Shown here: positions 59,945-63,734 of the stretch, piece after piece
Position numbering within the stretch: position 1 is the first letter of the stretch
Layout: every line of letters begins with the position of its first letter
Source: Acidobacteriota bacterium
GTDB taxonomy: Bacteria; Actinomycetota; Acidimicrobiia; Acidimicrobiales; Palsa-688
Length of the DNA stretch: 63,734 bases
NCBI GenBank assembly: GCA_028876385.1
Contig: JAGWSF010000095.1
Coordinates: 1 to 63,734 of the forward strand
Direction: 5' to 3'
Made by a program: the position numbers and the translations under genes
Notes under the pieces: model-generated
What the model saw: the letters and a program-made list of their open reading frames with translations, nothing else
Databases searched by the model: none
Told to the model about the DNA's origin: nothing

Positions 59945-61246
59945 CTAGAGGGGCGTCGAAGTGCCGCCGTCGCCGGCGACGACGAGCACGTGCTGGTTGG
60001 CCCGACCTTTGCGCAGCACCACCCACCGGCCGTGCAGTGCGTCGGTGAAGGCGAGGACCCGGTCCTCGGCGGCCCGTACCCCGTTAACGTAGACCGCGCC
60101 CTGGGCGATCAGCTGCCGGGCGTCCCGGTTGGACCCGGCCAGCCCGCTCAGGCGCAGAGCCTCGAGGAGGGGCAGGCCGGCGTCGAGGAGGCGGCGGTCG
60201 ACTCCGGTGGAGGGGGCGTCGCTCAGCGCCCCGGCCATCGTCGCCGCGTCGAGATCGGCTATCCGGTCGGTGAACAGCACCGCGGAGGCCGCTTCGGCTC
60301 GTCCGGCCTCGGCGGTCCCGTGGACCATGCCGGTCATCTCCAGGGCCAGCGTCCGCTGGGCCTCCCGCCGCTCGGGGTGCTCGGCCAGGCTGGCCTCGAG
60401 CTCCTCGATGCGGGTCCGGTCGAGCATGGTGAACCGGCGCAGATACGGGCCGGTGTCGGCGTCGGGCGTCCGCAACCAGAACTGGTAGAAGGCGTAGGGC
60501 GACGTCCGCGACGGGTCGAGCCAGACCGCTCCCGACTCGGTCTTGCCGAACTTGGTGCCGTCGGACTTGGTCACGAGAGGTGACGTGAGCCCGTGAGCGG
60601 TCACTCCCCGCAGGCGCCGGATCAGATCGACCCCTTCGGTGATGTTGCCCCACTGGTCGCTGCCCCCGAGCTGCAGGTCGCAGCCGTAGCGGTCGTGCAG
60701 CTGCACGAAGTCCCACGACTGCAGCAGCATGTAGCTGAACTCGGTGAACGACAGGCTCTGTTCGCGGCCTTCCAGACGGTTGCGCACCGAGTCCTTGCGG
60801 ATCATCTCGTTCACGCTGAAGTGCTTGCCCACGTCGCGGAGGAACTCGAGCAACAGGGCTGATCCGAGCCACTCGGCGTTGTCGACGATCAAGGCCGTTC
60901 CGGGCCCGTCGGCGTCGAGGAACGACGAGACCTGCCGGCCGATGGCCGCCCGGTTGGCTTCGAGCTCCTCGACGCTCAGGAGGTTGCGTTCCTCGCTCTT
61001 ACCGCTCGGGTCACCGATCATCCCCGTCCCGCCTCCCACCAAGGCGATGGCCCGGTGGCCGGCGGCGATGAGTCGGCGCAGCGTGCACAGCTGCTGGAGG
61101 TGGCCGACGTGCAGGCTGCCGGCGGTGGGATCGAACCCGATGTAGCCGGTCACCCGGTCATGGTCCAGGCGTTGGGCCAGGACGGCAGGGTCCGTGGCCT
61201 GGTGCACCAGGCCACGCCAGCTGAGTTCCTCGAATAGCGGCGGCAC
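59945..61246 (-). CDS. tyrS: tyrosyl-tRNA synthetase
   Basis: 433 residues from GTG 61246. Class I motif HIGH appears as SLHVGHLQQL, KMSKS as DGTKFGKTESG, with YDPTAG-type FDPTAGSLHVGH and YMLLQSWDFVQL and QLGGSDQWGNI in the tyrosine pocket. An S4 RNA-binding domain closes the protein (LAGSNRDARQLIAQGAVYVN). It charges tRNA-Tyr. This is the bacterial TyrS type of normal length. No T-box or attenuator is visible upstream. Confidence 0.97.
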   Translation of the reverse strand: MPPLFEELSWRGLVHQATDPAVLAQRLDHDRVTGYIGFDPTAGSLHVGHLQQLCTLRRLIAAGHRAIALVGGGTGMIGDPSGKSEERNLLSVEELEANRAAIGRQVSSFLDADGPGTALIVDNAEWLGSALLLEFLRDVGKHFSVNEMIRKDSVRNRLEGREQSLSFTEFSYMLLQSWDFVQLHDRYGCDLQLGGSDQWGNITEGVDLIRRLRGVTAHGLTSPLVTKSDGTKFGKTESGAVWLDPSRTSPYAFYQFWLRTPDADTGPYLRRFTMLDRTRIEELEASLAEHPERREAQRTLALEMTGMVHGTAEAGRAEAASAVLFTDRIADLDAATMAGALSDAPSTGVDRRLLDAGLPLLEALRLSGLAGSNRDARQLIAQGAVYVNGVRAAEDRVLAFTDALHGRWVVLRKGRANQHVLVVAGDGGTSTPL

Positions 61247-61306
61247 GGTTCCAGCCTGCCACGCCGACCGCTTCGAGCCGACTCCTTTGCCCCGTCCCCG
61301 CCGGGC

Positions 61307-62923
61307 TCAGGCGACCGGCGAGCCGAACGAGCGGTGGCTGTCGGGACGGCGGGCCGACACCGAGTAACGGTCCCGCCCGTTGCGCTTGGACTCGTAGAGC
61401 GCCTCGTCGGCGGCGGCGATGAGCGACAGGCCGTCGTGGGCGTTGAAGGGGATGGTCGCCAGACCGGAGCTCAGGGTCACGCCGTGCAGATCGGCGCGGG
61501 TCCGGCAGTTATCGGTGATGCGCTCGACCACCCGGATGGCGTCGTGCTGGTCGCAGCGGGGCAGCACGAGGGCGAACTCCTCGCCGCCGTAGCGGGCCAC
61601 CAGGTCCATTTCGCGCACCGCCGCCCCCAGCACCTCGGCGATGGAGCGCAGAACCTGGTCGCCGCCGAGATGGCCGCGGGTGTCGTTGATGCGCTTGAAG
61701 TGGTCGACGTCGAAGACGATCAGGCTCAGCGGCTCGCGGGTGCGCTCGGCCCGGCTCACCTCGCGGGCCAGGACGGCGTCGAACTCCCGGCGGTTGGCCA
61801 GACCGGTGAGACCGTCGATGGCCGCCAGGCGCTCCCGTTCGGCCAGGAGGCGCGAGTTGCGCAGTGTCAGGGCCGTGTGGGCGACGAACTGGGCCAGCAC
61901 GACCAGGGTCCGGCGGGCCAGCCGGGTACCGAGCGGGTGACCGCCGTGCTCGAGGAAGATGACGCCCGAATTGCGCTCCTCGACCTGCAGTGGGAGCACC
62001 ACGATGTTGGTCGCCTCGGGCAGCAGCTCGGCGGCCACGGGGTCGGTGAGCGGGTCCAGCCGGCGGAGCAGCTGGGGTGACCGGCTCTCCCAAGCCGCGG
62101 TCACCGCCCGGTCGGCGGTGGCCGCGGCGGGCACGAGACGGTTCACCGCGTCGGCGCCGCGCGACGCGACGGTGAGACCGGCGGGCCGGCCGTCGCGCAT
62201 GTACCAGAGCACCCCCCTCCTCATGGGGAAGGCCCCCATGAGGCTCTCGAGCAGCAACGCCAGGATGTCCTCGTCCTCGCGCATCTTCTCCAGGCCCGAT
62301 GCCAGCTCGGCGAGCGCCGCCATCTCGGCCTTGCTTCGGCGCAGCTCACGTTCGCTGACCGCAGAGAAGACCGTGGTACACCCGGCCACGGCCCAGAACC
62401 CGGCAATGGCGAGGGTGACGCGCGTCCCGTTGGGGATCGACACGCCGTGCACCCCGAGCAGCGAGGCCACCCGGGTGGTCAGGGTGGCGATGGGCATGAG
62501 CACGAACAGGAAGGTGTCCCAAAGGGCGGTGCGCAGCCCGGCCCGCCCGCTGGCGAGCAGCGTCACGGCGATGAGCTGCACGGCGAAGAGGATCAGGAAC
62601 GGACTGTCAGGGCCACCCGATACCGCCGTCACGACGGCCAGGAAGACGGCGTCGAGGGGCAGCACGAAGCGGTGGACCAGGAGGCGGCCGGGCAGCTTGG
62701 CCCTCCGGTAGGCCTCCGCCGCGCCGGTGACGACCAGGAACACGCCCGAGAGCGGTCCGACCTGGGAGATGGTCACCCCGACGGACCGGGAGGCGAACAG
62801 TGAAGCCAGGACCACCAGCACCACGAAAGCGATGCGGACCAGCAGCAGGAGGCCCAGGCGTTCGTCCAGGCTGGTGAGCTCGTTATCGGCCGGCCGCGAA
62901 CGGAAAGCCGAGGCCGGGCTCAT
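61307..62923 (-). CDS. membrane GAF-GGDEF diguanylate cyclase
   Basis: 538 residues from ATG 62923. About six membrane helices occupy 25-190, a GAF-like domain about 205-345 (including VASRGADAVNRLVPA and LPLQVEERNSGVIFLEHG), and the GGDEF domain about 365-530. The active site is ARYGGEEFALVLP, and an inhibitory c-di-GMP site REMD stands 5 residues before it, so the enzyme should be active and product-controlled. It overlaps the upstream gene by 4 bp. Confidence 0.92.
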   Translation of the reverse strand: MSPASAFRSRPADNELTSLDERLGLLLLVRIAFVVLVVLASLFASRSVGVTISQVGPLSGVFLVVTGAAEAYRRAKLPGRLLVHRFVLPLDAVFLAVVTAVSGGPDSPFLILFAVQLIAVTLLASGRAGLRTALWDTFLFVLMPIATLTTRVASLLGVHGVSIPNGTRVTLAIAGFWAVAGCTTVFSAVSERELRRSKAEMAALAELASGLEKMREDEDILALLLESLMGAFPMRRGVLWYMRDGRPAGLTVASRGADAVNRLVPAAATADRAVTAAWESRSPQLLRRLDPLTDPVAAELLPEATNIVVLPLQVEERNSGVIFLEHGGHPLGTRLARRTLVVLAQFVAHTALTLRNSRLLAERERLAAIDGLTGLANRREFDAVLAREVSRAERTREPLSLIVFDVDHFKRINDTRGHLGGDQVLRSIAEVLGAAVREMDLVARYGGEEFALVLPRCDQHDAIRVVERITDNCRTRADLHGVTLSSGLATIPFNAHDGLSLIAAADEALYESKRNGRDRYSVSARRPDSHRSFGSPVA

Positions 62924-63734
62924 TCGAACTCCACAGAGTCTTCACCTTGCCGTTCCGGGGCCTCCGAAAGCTTGGGATCACGACGGTCGATCAGGGCCTG
63001 GGCCAGGAAGAAGGCCGCGGCCACCCCGAGGAAGGCGATCGGGAACTTGAGCTTGGTCGCAGCCTTGAGCGACTCGTTGGCCCAAGCCTCGTTGAAGAGG
63101 TTGCCCGGCAGTCGGAACATCCGTCGGGCGGCGTCGGGCAGCACCACATGGGGCAGCACCAGGCCGGGGTCGGCTCCGGCCGCCGGGCCGGGGGCGGGAC
63201 CCGCCCCGGCGGCCGCCGACTGGACCGGGGCGGTAGCCACGGCCGGACGCAGGGGGAGCGTGAAAGCGGGCAGGGGGGCCACATCCACGACGGGGGGAAC
63301 CGTCGCAACCAACCGGGCGGCGGGCCGAGGGGCGCCTACCGGGGCCCTGAACGAGGCTGCCGGAACCGAACCGGAGAGGAACGGCTGGGAGTTCTGGTTG
63401 GGCGTTACCGGCCGCCCCGAAGGGGAGGCGCCGCCCGTACCCGACGTCTGACCATCGGAGCCGGTTGCGCTCTGGGTGCCCGTGGTGTCCCCGCCGGAGG
63501 CCTTGGGGGCCGGCGCCGGACTGCCACCGCCCTGGTGGTTGCCGTCGTCGGCGGAGTGGCCGGACCCTTCACCACCTCCGACGGTCCCGCCGCCGCTGGA
63601 ATCGCCATGCGCCGACGGGGACCCGTTGTCACCTGCCGCCGACGGGCGGCCGTTGTCCTCCAACCCGCCTGTGGGCGCCGGGCTGGTTGGGCTGGTGGGG
63701 CTGGTAGGGCTGGTAGGGCTGGTGGGGCTGGTTG
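62920..63734 (-). CDS. TSP-repeat, single-TM protein; 5' end beyond window
   Basis: The minus-strand frame is open to the window edge, so the start lies outside; about 270 residues are visible. The protein begins, as far as seen, with repeated TSP triplets, continues with long Gly/Ser/Asp- and Pro/Ala-rich disordered sequence, and ends with a membrane helix (FPIAFLGVAAAFFLAQALI) and a short charged tail (DRRDPKLSEAPERQGEDS). The layout suggests an extracytoplasmic linker anchored near the C-terminus. Its stop overlaps the diguanylate cyclase start, so the pair may function together. Confidence 0.65.
   Translation of the reverse strand, partial: TSPTSPTSPTSPTSPTSPAPTGGLEDNGRPSAAGDNGSPSAHGDSSGGGTVGGGEGSGHSADDGNHQGGGSPAPAPKASGGDTTGTQSATGSDGQTSGTGGASPSGRPVTPNQNSQPFLSGSVPAASFRAPVGAPRPAARLVATVPPVVDVAPLPAFTLPLRPAVATAPVQSAAAGAGPAPGPAAGADPGLVLPHVVLPDAARRMFRLPGNLFNEAWANESLKAATKLKFPIAFLGVAAAFFLAQALIDRRDPKLSEAPERQGEDSVEFE
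63680..63734 (+). repeat. 9-bp tandem repeat running off the window edge
   Basis: gggctggtN units, about six copies visible, encode TSP triplets on the minus strand; the array continues past the right end. Confidence 0.85.

Overview
This is a high-GC, gene-dense chromosomal window from an actinobacterium, most likely class Acidimicrobiia or a close relative. That placement is an inference. It rests on the Pup-proteasome system, PafBC, HelY, a MarP-like protease, DUF3151 and DUF4193 proteins, OpcA, the pairing of two mycofactocin-type OYE oxidoreductases with FixABCX, and many GTG/TTG starts with 4-bp gene overlaps. I see no rRNA, tRNA, CRISPR array, insertion sequence or prophage. Nearly every base belongs to a gene; the only gene-free gap above 300 bp is 1412-1765.

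Layout. 1-2.6 kb: a partial acetyltransferase, two small actinobacterial proteins and a secreted LysM/transglycosylase. 2.7-13.7 kb: a ThyX-like protein, helY-tatC-tatB, two small proteins, a glycerophosphodiesterase, signal peptidase I, and pafC-pafB-pafA; this echoes the mycobacterial pafABC-tatAC-helY neighbourhood. 13.8-20.7 kb: an acetate module, with satP-acs divergent from a LytS/LytTR two-component system plus a DUF485-type small protein and a sodium:solute symporter. The divergent promoter region holds a near-perfect pair of LytTR operator repeats. 20.7-25.9 kb: arc-dop-pup-prcB-prcA, the complete Pup-proteasome core. 26-31.4 kb: a ferredoxin, a MarP-like protease, a tRNA T-loop modification cluster (ubiquitin-like protein, TtuA-type thiolase, TrmI), small membrane proteins and a Lon-substrate-domain protein.

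31.6-48 kb: a desaturase, a small unknown, then an unusually long co-directional run of twelve genes, nearly all overlapping: transketolase, transaldolase, G6PDH, OpcA, 6-phosphogluconolactonase, a LOG protein, two OYE/FadH-type flavoenzymes, and FixB-FixC-FixX-FixA. It joins NADPH production by the pentose phosphate pathway to an uncharacterised flavin/Fe-S electron-transfer module. 48-54.9 kb: a lipoprotein hydrolase with glycolate-oxidase-like GlcD-E-F on the minus strand, and an M20 peptidase on the plus strand. 54.9-63.7 kb: small conserved proteins, RNase D, a flavin reductase, a SUFU-domain protein, DUF3151, a HIT protein, TyrS, a membrane diguanylate cyclase, and the C-terminal part of a TSP-repeat, single-TM protein running off the right edge.

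The observations most worth following up are the OYE-FixABCX module and its fusion to the pentose phosphate operon, the LytTR operator controlling acetate uptake, the ubiquitin-like protein with residues beyond its GG motif beside TtuA and TrmI, the missing canonical start codon of helY, and several genes that look leaderless.
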